The translations under genes and the position numbers were made by a program. The notes under the pieces were generated by a model. That model saw only the letters and a program-made list of their open reading frames with translations, was not told the DNA's origin and did no database searches. This document shows positions 18,168 to 24,970 of a stretch of DNA of 64,000 bases, in pieces. How positions within the stretch are numbered: position 1 is the stretch's first letter; each line of letters opens with the position of its first letter. This DNA comes from Allokutzneria multivorans (GTDB lineage: Bacteria > Actinomycetota > Actinomycetes > Mycobacteriales > Pseudonocardiaceae). The DNA is taken from NCBI RefSeq assembly GCF_039537405.1, contig NZ_BAABAL010000016.1:186001-250000 (forward strand), read 5' to 3'.

Positions 18168-18909
18168 GGAGGTGTTGACGAAGGTCACCGTTCCTTTGAG
18201 TGCGCCTCCGTATCCGTTGGGGCGTTACCGTTTCACTGATCGCGAGTACCTGAACGTCTTCTACCGCACGTCTCTTTCGGCGCTGCGCTCGATCGTCCCC
18301 GAGCCGTTGGAGATCGACGAGCCCCTGGTGCGCTTCGAGGTCATGCACATGGGCGACGTCGGCGGTTTCGGTCCGTACACCGAGGCCGGAATCGCTGTGC
18401 CCGTGCGTTTTGGCGAGGAGCGCGGGGAGTACCTGCATGCCATGTACCTCGACAACTTTCCCGCGATCGCGTGCGGTCGTGAGCTGTCCGCGTATCCGAA
18501 AAGCTTTGGCACAGCAAAGCTTTTCGCTGATTCGGGGGCGCTCGTCGGCACGTTGGACGTCGGGTCGTTGCGCGTGGCCACTGCGACCATGGGCTACAAG
18601 CACTGTGTTTTGAGTGCTGAGGAGGCGTTGCGGCAGATCACCGTGCCGACCTACATGGTGAAGATCGTTCCTGGCTATGACGCTCGGCCTCGGATTGCTG
18701 AGCTTGTGCGGGCGCAGATCACCGATGTGACCGTGACGCAGGCGTGGAGCGGGCCTGCGCGGTTGCAGCTGTTCGAGCACGTGTTGGCGCCACTGGCTGA
18801 TCTGCCCGTGCTGGAGGTCGTGTCGGCGAGCCACATCGTGGCCGATCTGACGCTCGCGGGGGCTGTTCCTGTGCATGACTACGTGAGTTCCAGCGTGGGT
18901 TCGGCTTGA
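18157..18909 (+). CDS. Acetoacetate decarboxylase-family protein (last gene of the Pfa-like operon)
   Basis: The 250-residue product starts at an ATG behind a strong GAGGAGGGG site and overlaps the upstream synthase by 11 bp. The family hallmark GRELSAYPKSFG is present; in acetoacetate decarboxylase the Schiff-base lysine lies in ELxxYPKK. The protein also has GPYTEAGIAVPVRF and YLHAMYLDNFPAIA, matching the rest of the fold. Members decarboxylate beta-keto acids or perform related Schiff-base chemistry. Placed here, it could act on the beta-keto product released from the synthase. The final codons (GTG GGT TCG GCT TGA) lie inside the left inverted repeat of the inserted HNH element, so the original C-terminus has probably been replaced. 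Confidence 0.85.
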   Translation: MRAEEVLTKVTVPLSAPPYPLGRYRFTDREYLNVFYRTSLSALRSIVPEPLEIDEPLVRFEVMHMGDVGGFGPYTEAGIAVPVRFGEERGEYLHAMYLDNFPAIACGRELSAYPKSFGTAKLFADSGALVGTLDVGSLRVATATMGYKHCVLSAEEALRQITVPTYMVKIVPGYDARPRIAELVRAQITDVTVTQAWSGPARLQLFEHVLAPLADLPVLEVVSASHIVADLTLAGAVPVHDYVSSSVGSA

Positions 18910-19007
18910 CCTGGGGCCCCTCGCGCGTGCCCTTGGGCCTCTCACGGGCACGGAAGGGATTCCGGCCCTCGCGGGGAAGCGTATGGCACGCGCACCCCAG
19001 GTAAAGC
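18901..19007. repeat. Left hairpin end of HNH element copy 1
   Basis: The outer arm TCGGCTTGACCTGGGGCCCC pairs imperfectly with the inner arm GGCACGCGCACCCCAGGTAA, enclosing a loop of roughly 60 bp. The sequence overlaps the stop codon of the acetoacetate-decarboxylase-like gene. Confidence 0.75.
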
Positions 19008-19074
19008 CTCCGTTCCGTTGCGCGGCTTGCGTTCCAGCCCCTCGTGTTGTGCGCATTACACCTCCCCTCATCGG

Positions 19075-20307
19075 TTACGCCGCCAGTCGTGGGTCGACTC
19101 TGATGTTGCGCATCGGTTTCTGCTCGGGGTCCACCCACGTCGGTGGAATAAAGTCTGGCCGCCCATCCTTCGCGAAGACGATCTTCCAGTCTTCTTGGTG
19201 GATCACGTGATGGTGGTGCGAGCACAACAACGTCATGTTGTTCAAGTCGGTCGGCCCGCGATGCTCTACCCAGTGCAACACATGATGGGCTTCCGTCCAC
19301 GCCGGTGGCCGATCACATCCGGGGAAGGCGCATCCCTTGTCCCGCACCGCCAACGCCCTGCGTAGGGGAGCAGGCGCGGTCCGGGCGGAGCGCCCGTAGT
19401 CGAGGGGGACGCTCTCCCCGTTGAGGACGACGGGGATGAGTTCGGCGTCGCAGGAGAGTTGGCGGATCAGGGAGGCGGTGGCTTCGCCGTCCCAGTCGGT
19501 GTATCCGGTCCGGAGTTTCTCTTCCAGGTAGTCCAACCTCATGGTCACAACCATCTGCGGCCGAACACCGCCACTGGCCGGAAGATCATGGGTTGCCATC
19601 GCGACCGCGACCAACTCACACAACCCGTCGGCATACCGCTGCTCCACCGTCCGAGGGTCTTGCTCGCCGTTGGTCGGCCGTGGTTTCGACACCGCGTGCA
19701 GCGCTTCCTCGAAGATCGCGCCCTCGATCGGCGGCAGGCATCCGGTGAAGAACAGCGATCCGTGTTGGTCCTTGCTCATCCGGAACGACCGCGCCTCGAC
19801 AGCTTTCTGCTCGTCCTTGAAGGCACCCGCCTGGTCGAAGTGGGAGCGAACCCGTTTACCCGCCTGCATCAACTCACGCGAGGTCAACTCAGGCGCGTAC
19901 TCGAGCAGGATGTCTTCGGCTTCGTCGGCAGCATCGGCGGGGATGTTTTTGATGACATCGGCGATGACCGCCGCGTGATCACCACTGATCACACCCGCGT
20001 ACAACGCGTCCTTGGTCGCGGGCACACCGGGCAGGTCATCCACCAGGAGAGCGCGCCGCTTCGCTTCCGCGGGCGAAATCTTCAAGTGTGACCGCAACAG
20101 TGTCGCGAGGTTCCGGCACCCCTGCGCGGTGTGCAGGCCACGATCCTCCGCGTGCTCAGCAGCATCAACCTTCACTGCCGTCACCAGATTCGTGAGCGTC
20201 TCCAAGTCGACCAGGAACGCGAGGTGCTCTTTCTCGGAGAGCTTGTAGACGTCGTGTGCTTCGAGATGATCTACCAAAAGAGACTTCACAGCCTTGATGT
20301 CCAACAT
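19075..20307 (-). CDS. DUF222 / HNH endonuclease domain protein (REP13E12 family), copy 1
   Basis: The 410-residue product has an N-terminal DUF222 region (about 1-270, mostly helical). A C-terminal HNH nuclease motif follows: CAFPGCDRPPAWTEAHHVLH, then NNMTLLCSHHHHVIHQEDW. This contains the Cys pair, the double His, the Asn and the final His. It differs from the protein at 32058-33290 at only about 24 of 410 positions (counted by eye). A good promoter lies upstream (20339-20366), with GAGGGGGTGA as ribosome site. HNH proteins of this family are thought to nick or cut DNA, which could drive spread of the element; activity here is inferred. Confidence 0.9.
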   Translation of the reverse strand: MLDIKAVKSLLVDHLEAHDVYKLSEKEHLAFLVDLETLTNLVTAVKVDAAEHAEDRGLHTAQGCRNLATLLRSHLKISPAEAKRRALLVDDLPGVPATKDALYAGVISGDHAAVIADVIKNIPADAADEAEDILLEYAPELTSRELMQAGKRVRSHFDQAGAFKDEQKAVEARSFRMSKDQHGSLFFTGCLPPIEGAIFEEALHAVSKPRPTNGEQDPRTVEQRYADGLCELVAVAMATHDLPASGGVRPQMVVTMRLDYLEEKLRTGYTDWDGEATASLIRQLSCDAELIPVVLNGESVPLDYGRSARTAPAPLRRALAVRDKGCAFPGCDRPPAWTEAHHVLHWVEHRGPTDLNNMTLLCSHHHHVIHQEDWKIVFAKDGRPDFIPPTWVDPEQKPMRNIRVDPRLAA

Positions 20308-20338
20308 GATTCACCCCCTCGCCCGTTGGCTACCCCTA

Positions 20339-20366
20339 ATTTTAGCAACTCCTCCGACAGCGTCAA
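20339..20366 (-). promoter_or_regulatory. Promoter of HNH copy 1
   Basis: On the minus strand a TTGACG -35 box (20361-20366) is separated by 16 bp from a TAAAAT -10 box (20339-20344). The same arrangement is conserved in copy 2. Confidence 0.75.
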
Positions 20367-20416
20367 ATCCGTTGCAGGCCAAGGGAAATACCAACGTTCA
20401 GCCGTCAGCGAAACCG

Positions 20417-20529
20417 GGTCGGCTTTACCTGGGGTGCGCGTGCCATACGCTTGTCAGCGTGGCCGGGATTCATCCCGTGCCCGTCCGGCCCATGTCGGCA
20501 CGCGCAAGGGGCCCCAGGTCAAGCCGACC
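20417..20529. repeat. Right hairpin end of HNH element copy 1
   Basis: Arm GGTCGGCTTTACCTGGGG plus GCGCGTGCC pairs with GGCACGCGC plus CCCCAGGTCAAGCCGACC. It is the inverse of the left end of the element. A secondary GGCCGGGATTCATCCCG stretch in the loop gives internal pairing. Confidence 0.8.
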
Positions 20530-20579
20530 CCCACGCAGCGAACTGTCACGCCACACGCACCCCACCGCTACTGGCATCT

Positions 20580-20800
20580 GGTGCCACCTGGAAGTCCAGC
20601 CGTCCCCGACCTGGAAGCGCAGCCGTACCCCGCTGGAAAGAGCTAAAAGCTCCAGCCTTTCCCCAGCTGGAACCCCAGCCGGTGCAAACTGGAAGTTCAG
20701 CCGTCCCCCAGCTGGAAGCCCAGCAGTCCCCGACCAGGAACCCCAGTCGTCCCCGACCAGGAAACCCAGCGCGGCCAACCCAAAAGCGCTCCACCCGACA
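20580..20800. repeat. Degenerate minisatellite downstream of HNH copy 1
   Basis: Imperfect units of about 21-24 bp built on CTGGAAGCGCAGCCG or CTGGAACCCCAGCCG alternate with TCCCCGACC-type linkers. The same array, more regular and expanded, follows HNH copy 2. The rest of 20308-20855 contains only the promoter, hairpin and this array; I see no gene. Apparent open frames on both strands come from the repeat being free of stops. Confidence 0.75.
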
Positions 20801-20855
20801 GCCGACGAACGAAAACCCCTGCGACAAAACCGAATCCACCAGCCACAATGGCGGC

Positions 20856-21764
20856 ATGACCACCGCACTCCCCGCCGGTCTCGTCCGCCAGCACAGCGAG
20901 CGCGACCAAGCCTGGCTCGACAACCTGCCCGGCTTCGTCGCCGAGTACTTCGAACGCTGGGAGCTGCGGCCCGACGGACCCGCGGGGCACGGGATGGCCT
21001 CGCTCGTCGTGCCGGTGCGGCGCGTCGACGGCACTCCGGCGGCGCTCAAGATCGGGCGGGTCACGGAGGAGAACGAGGGGGAGGCGGCCGTTCTGCGCGC
21101 CTGGGGCGGCGACGGGGCGGTGCGGCTGCTCGCCGAGGATCGCGCGCGCAGGGCCTTGCTGCTGGAGCGGCTCGACCACGCGCGCCCACTGTCCACAATG
21201 GAGGATGAGTGGGCCGCGCTTGACGTGCTGGTGGAGCTGCTCGGCCGGATCTCGGCGGTGCCGCCGCCCGCGGGACTCCGGAGGCTGGGTGATGTCGCGG
21301 CGGCGATGCTGGAGGACGTGCCGAGCCTGCCCGATCCGGATGAGCGGGCGTTGCTGGACACCTGCACCGGGGTGCTCCGCGAGATCGTGGGCGAGCCGGG
21401 TGAGCAGTTGCTGCACTGGGATCTGCACCAGGGCAACGTGTTGGCCGCCCTGCCGGACTCCGGCCGCGAACCGTGGCTGGTCATCGACCCGGAGCCGCTC
21501 GTCGGGGACCTCGGCTTCGACCTGATGCCCGCACTCGCGGACCGCTGGGACGAGGTCGTGGCCTCGGGGGACGTCGCGGGCGTGGTCCGCAGGCGCTTCG
21601 ACGTGATGACCGACGGGCTGGGGCTGGACCGGCAGCGGGCGTACGGCTGGACGCTCGCGAGGGTGCTGCAGAACTGCCTGTGGGACGTCGAGGACGGCGA
21701 ACCCGAGCTGAACGCGGCCCAGGTCGCCATCGGTCAGACGCTGATCGCGGCCTACAACAGGTAG
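20856..21764 (+). CDS. Aminoglycoside/hydroxyurea phosphotransferase family kinase (APH(6)-like)
   Basis: The product is 302 residues from ATG 20856; longer in-frame starts lie in the minisatellite and were rejected. The kinase-like fold shows the catalytic loop HWDLHQGNVLAA and the metal site VIDPEPLVGDLGFDLMP. This pattern is typical of the APH(6)/hydroxyurea kinase family, which includes streptomycin phosphotransferases. These ATP-dependent enzymes phosphorylate an antibiotic or small molecule. No cognate antibiotic cluster is seen nearby, so the substrate is open. It converges on the next gene with a 13-bp overlap of coding ends. Confidence 0.85.
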   Translation: MTTALPAGLVRQHSERDQAWLDNLPGFVAEYFERWELRPDGPAGHGMASLVVPVRRVDGTPAALKIGRVTEENEGEAAVLRAWGGDGAVRLLAEDRARRALLLERLDHARPLSTMEDEWAALDVLVELLGRISAVPPPAGLRRLGDVAAAMLEDVPSLPDPDERALLDTCTGVLREIVGEPGEQLLHWDLHQGNVLAALPDSGREPWLVIDPEPLVGDLGFDLMPALADRWDEVVASGDVAGVVRRRFDVMTDGLGLDRQRAYGWTLARVLQNCLWDVEDGEPELNAAQVAIGQTLIAAYNR

Positions 21765-22666
21765 GAATCGGACAGCAGGGACGCCATGTGCTCCAGCGGC
21801 GCGCTGGCGTACTCGTGGTCCAGGTCGCCGCCGAGCGCCCGCACCCACACCAGGGTCCGAGCCACTTTGCCGACGCGACAAGCCAGCTCGGCGGACTCGA
21901 CGAGCTGCGAGGGGGAGCCGAACTCGGCGAGGTAGGCGTCCCGGACGCGGTGGTCCTCGGCGCGGGTCATCGGCAGCAGGAGGCTCGCGAACGGGTGCGC
22001 GACGACGCTGTCGCCCCAGTCGTAGAACTTCGCGCCGGTCGCGAAAACGTTGCTCTGGTGCAGGTCGTTGTGGTCGAGACTGGGCGGAACGGGGTCCTCG
22101 GCGAGGCGGTCGCACCACTCGCGGAAGGTCGGCTCGAAGCGCGTGAGCTCGGCGAAGGTCTCGTGCGCGGCCGAGTCGCCGCGGTGCTCGACGTAGTCAC
22201 CAACGGCCGCCATGGCCTCGGCGAAGCGGGTCGGCATGATCGCGGCGCGCATGTCGGTGACGCCGATCGCGATCAGTTCGTCAACGTGATCAGCCAGTGA
22301 GAGCTGGAGTTTCGCATAGCCCACAAGCACTTCGGCGAGGTCGCGGGGGCTGTCGCGCATGGTCGGGCCGCCGTCGGGGAGCAGCAGCCACGAGCGCTCG
22401 ACGTCGACGGCGATCGGGGTGAGCACGCGGTCGGGCGCGAGGCGGTGCAGCAGCGGGTACAACGGCACCTCGAACGCGGTGCCCGGCCCGCACGCCTTGA
22501 GCCACACGACGCCACGGTTCGTCGAGGCCCGAAGCACGGTGGCCCACGACTGCACGCGCGGCTGCTCGACCTCGCCGGTGCGGGTCATCCCAGCCGAGGC
22601 CAAACGCGAGTCCATCCAGGCCACGGCCTCGCGCCGCCACTCAGCGCTCGTCCAGAGTTGCATCAC
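21752..22666 (-). CDS. Phosphotransferase (aminoglycoside phosphotransferase-like fold)
   Basis: The product is 304 residues, with ATG at 22666 or the adjacent ATG at 22663. The Brenner-type catalytic loop is SLDHNDLHQSNVF and the metal-binding segment is FYDWGDSVVAHPFASLL. The N-terminal lobe contains WLKACGPGTAFEVPLYPLL, consistent with an ATP-binding kinase-like domain. The substrate is unknown. It is convergent with, but not closely similar to, the kinase-like gene beside it. Confidence 0.8.
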   Translation of the reverse strand: MMQLWTSAEWRREAVAWMDSRLASAGMTRTGEVEQPRVQSWATVLRASTNRGVVWLKACGPGTAFEVPLYPLLHRLAPDRVLTPIAVDVERSWLLLPDGGPTMRDSPRDLAEVLVGYAKLQLSLADHVDELIAIGVTDMRAAIMPTRFAEAMAAVGDYVEHRGDSAAHETFAELTRFEPTFREWCDRLAEDPVPPSLDHNDLHQSNVFATGAKFYDWGDSVVAHPFASLLLPMTRAEDHRVRDAYLAEFGSPSQLVESAELACRVGKVARTLVWVRALGGDLDHEYASAPLEHMASLLSDSYLL

Positions 22667-22756
22667 AACGGAAAGTTAGCTTGTGCGGCTGCTCACACAA
22701 CCTGGACACCGCGCACCGCGTCATCTCTGCGTCACCATCACCACAGGGAGAAACAC

Positions 22757-23914
22757 ATGGCGCGACGTACGTCGATCGCGGTCGGCCTGGCCGTTGTCGC
22801 AGCACTGGGGCTCAGTGCGTGCACAACCGGTTCGCCCGCGCAGCAAGCCGCGAACGCGAACGCGGCCGCGCCTCAGCAGGAGACCAAGCTCGTCGTCGAA
22901 CCCGCCGACAAGGCCACCGGTGTCGCTCCGGCGGCGCCGCTGAAGGTGAGCGTCAAGGGCGGCAAGCTCGGCGACATCAAGCTCAGCGGGGCCGGGGGCA
23001 AGCCGCTCGCGGGCACGTTCTCCGACGACAAGACCACGTGGACCGCGACCGAGAAGCCCGAGTTCGACGCCGAGTACAGCTTCTCCGGCTCAGCCACCGG
23101 CGCCGACGGCAAGCAGCTGCCGGTGAACAGCGGTTTCCGCACCGCGAAGCCGCGCGTGCCGGTCACCGTCAGCCCGCGCGTGAACGACGGCGGCACCTAC
23201 GGCGTCGCGCAGCCGGTGTGGCTGGTCTTCCCGCAGCCCGGCGTCAAGCCCGCCGACCGCGCCGCCGTCGAGAAGGCCGTGACCGTCGAGAGCACTCCGA
23301 AGACCGAGGGCTCGTGGGGCTGGATCGACGCCGAGAACCTGGTGTGGCGCCCGAAGGAGTACTGGCAGCCCGACACCAAGGTGACCGTCCGAAGTGGACT
23401 GCGCGGCGTGCACTTCGGCAACGGCGCCTACGGCAAGAACGACTTCACCGTGAACTTCACCATCGGCCGCAACCAGCTGGTGCGCGCGGACACCGACAAG
23501 CACCGGCTGATCGTCGAGCGCGACGGCAAGGAGTTCCGCAACTACCCGGCCAGCTACGGCCGCGAGTCGGACCCGAAGCTGGTCACCCGCAACGGCCGCT
23601 ACTTCATCATGGCCAAGCACGAGCAGTACTTCATGCAGCGCTTCGAGTTCAACGCGCACTGGGCGCTGCGGCTGTCCAACAACGGCGAGTTCATCCACGC
23701 CAACCCGGACTCCGTGGCCAGCCAGGGCCGCAATAACGTCTCGCACGGCTGCGCGAACCTGTCCATGAAGGACGCCAAGGACTACTACGCCACCGCGTTG
23801 GAAGGCGATCCCGTCGTGGTCACCGGCTCGTCGATCGACCTGCCCGCCAAGGGCGCCGACTTCTGGGCCTACCCGTGGGACAGGTGGACCGCCCTCTCCT
23901 CCCTCAAGGGCTAG
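22757..23914 (+). CDS. L,D-transpeptidase lipoprotein (Ig-like domains plus YkuD)
   Basis: The product is 385 residues from ATG 22757, preceded by CAGGGAGAAA. A lipoprotein signal ends in the lipobox LSAC. Two Ig-like modules follow (roughly residues 45-130 and 135-240). The YkuD catalytic domain begins about residue 245 and ends with the active-site motif VSHGCANLS (catalytic Cys). These enzymes form 3-3 cross-links between diaminopimelate residues in peptidoglycan, or attach proteins to it, on the outer face of the membrane. The architecture matches mycobacterial LdtMt2-type enzymes. Confidence 0.93.
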   Translation: MARRTSIAVGLAVVAALGLSACTTGSPAQQAANANAAAPQQETKLVVEPADKATGVAPAAPLKVSVKGGKLGDIKLSGAGGKPLAGTFSDDKTTWTATEKPEFDAEYSFSGSATGADGKQLPVNSGFRTAKPRVPVTVSPRVNDGGTYGVAQPVWLVFPQPGVKPADRAAVEKAVTVESTPKTEGSWGWIDAENLVWRPKEYWQPDTKVTVRSGLRGVHFGNGAYGKNDFTVNFTIGRNQLVRADTDKHRLIVERDGKEFRNYPASYGRESDPKLVTRNGRYFIMAKHEQYFMQRFEFNAHWALRLSNNGEFIHANPDSVASQGRNNVSHGCANLSMKDAKDYYATALEGDPVVVTGSSIDLPAKGADFWAYPWDRWTALSSLKG

Positions 23915-23928
23915 CCCGCGTGCGTTGA

Positions 23929-23987
23929 GCGCTGAATGACTCATTGAGGTACTTGAGGGTCCTGAATGAGTCATTCAGGACCCTCAA
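23929..23987. repeat. Palindromic dispersed element, copy 2
   Basis: Bases 23929-23979 are the exact reverse complement of 2392-2442. Bases 23953-23987 form a perfect 35-bp palindrome with 17-bp arms around a central G; the arm begins TTGAGGGTCCTGAATGA. It lies between the L,D-transpeptidase and HAD genes. It may act as a terminator-like structure, but no T-tract follows. Confidence 0.9.
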
Positions 23988-24068
23988 CGCACTGAAGGGG
24001 GCATTGGGGGCACGGGCGGAGTGCGGGGGACGGCCGGATATCCTGGTGCATTGGGGAAGGCGGTGCGG

Positions 24069-24953
24069 ATGCCAGCGCACAAACCTGCGAGCGGGCCGGA
24101 GCTGGAGCGGTTGGCCGCGATGGCCGGTGCCGCGTCGGCGGAGGCCGCGGTCGTGTCGGTGCCCGAGGACGGGGCCGGGGCCGCGCGCGATCTCACGGCC
24201 GGGGCGTTCTTCGACGTGGACAACACGATGATGATGGGCGCCTCGATCTTCCACTTCGCTCGCGGGCTGGTGGCGCGCAAGTACGTCTCCGGGGCGCAGC
24301 TGGCCGGGTTCGCCTGGAAGCAGCTGAAGTTCCGCGTCGGCGGGCGCGAGGACCAGGGCAGCATCGACTCCAGCAGGGACCAGCTGCTGGCCTTCGTGGC
24401 CGGGCGGACCGTGCGGGAGCTGTCGGAGGTCAGCGAGGAGATCTACGACGAGCTGATGGCCGACAAGATCTGGCCGGGCACCAGGGCGCTCGCGCAGAAG
24501 CACCTCGACGCCGGGCAGCGGGTCTGGCTGGTGACCGCGACCCCGGTCGAGCTGGCCGCGATCATCGCGCGGCGGCTCGGCCTGACCGGTGCGCTGGGCA
24601 CGGTCGCCGAGCACGTCGACGGCGTCTACACGGGACGGTTGGTCGGCGGGCTGATGCACGGCCCGGCGAAGGTGCACGCGGTGCGCGCGCTGGCCGCCCG
24701 CGAGGGGCTGGACCTGCGGCGCTGCACGGCCTACTCGGACTCGCAGAACGACGTGCCGATGCTGACGGCGGTCGGCACTCCGGTCGCGGTGAACCCGGAC
24801 TCGGGGCTGCGCCGCATCGCGCGGGCCAAGGGCTGGGAGGTCGAGGACTTCCGCACCGGCCGCAAGCTCGCCCGCGTCGGAGTGCCCTCGGTGCTCGGCG
24901 CCGGAGCCGTGATCAGCGCCGTCGCCGCAGGACTCGCCAGGTCCCGCAAGTAG
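24069..24953 (+). CDS. HAD-superfamily (subclass IB) hydrolase
   Basis: I chose ATG 24069, with GGAAGG about 9 bp upstream, giving 294 residues; a GTG at 24063 is nearly equivalent. The HAD nucleophile motif is GAFFDVDNTMMMG (DxDxT), motif II is LVTATPVEL, and motif III/IV is KVHAVRALA with YSDSQNDVPML. The product belongs to the SerB-like HAD-IB phosphatase group. A C-terminal hydrophobic stretch (VGVPSVLGAGAVISAVAAGL) suggests membrane association. The physiological substrate is unknown. The subtilase gene follows after 17 bp. Confidence 0.88.
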   Translation: MPAHKPASGPELERLAAMAGAASAEAAVVSVPEDGAGAARDLTAGAFFDVDNTMMMGASIFHFARGLVARKYVSGAQLAGFAWKQLKFRVGGREDQGSIDSSRDQLLAFVAGRTVRELSEVSEEIYDELMADKIWPGTRALAQKHLDAGQRVWLVTATPVELAAIIARRLGLTGALGTVAEHVDGVYTGRLVGGLMHGPAKVHAVRALAAREGLDLRRCTAYSDSQNDVPMLTAVGTPVAVNPDSGLRRIARAKGWEVEDFRTGRKLARVGVPSVLGAGAVISAVAAGLARSRK

Positions 24954-24970
24954 CTGTAACGCCACTGTGA

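Larger units (their letters stand above)
18893..20536. mobile_element. Hairpin-ended DUF222/HNH element, copy 1 (1,644 bp)
   Basis: Both ends carry a long inverted repeat reading GCGTGGG, then GTCGGCTTGACCTGGGGCCC, then GCGCGTGCC. The left arm starts at 18893 and the right arm ends at 20536. Each end can also fold on itself, because an inner half-copy (GGCACGCGCACCCCAGGTAA) follows about 65-85 bp inward. The element encodes one HNH protein on the minus strand and has the same length as copy 2 at 31876-33519. REP13E12-type DUF222/HNH sequences are known dispersed repeats of actinobacteria. The hairpin ends are read directly here. Confidence 0.8.

Noticed and set aside
13215..18188. Minus-strand open frame of 1,657 codons opposite the KS-CLF-AT-DH-DH gene
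   Set aside because: It is a shadow of a GC-rich gene; it is rich in Arg, His and Glu without any domain motif, while the plus frame contains all megasynthase motifs.
20451..20855. Proline-rich N-terminal domain of the APH(6)-like kinase
   Set aside because: It is the translation of the hairpin and minisatellite; the kinase homology starts at ATG 20856.
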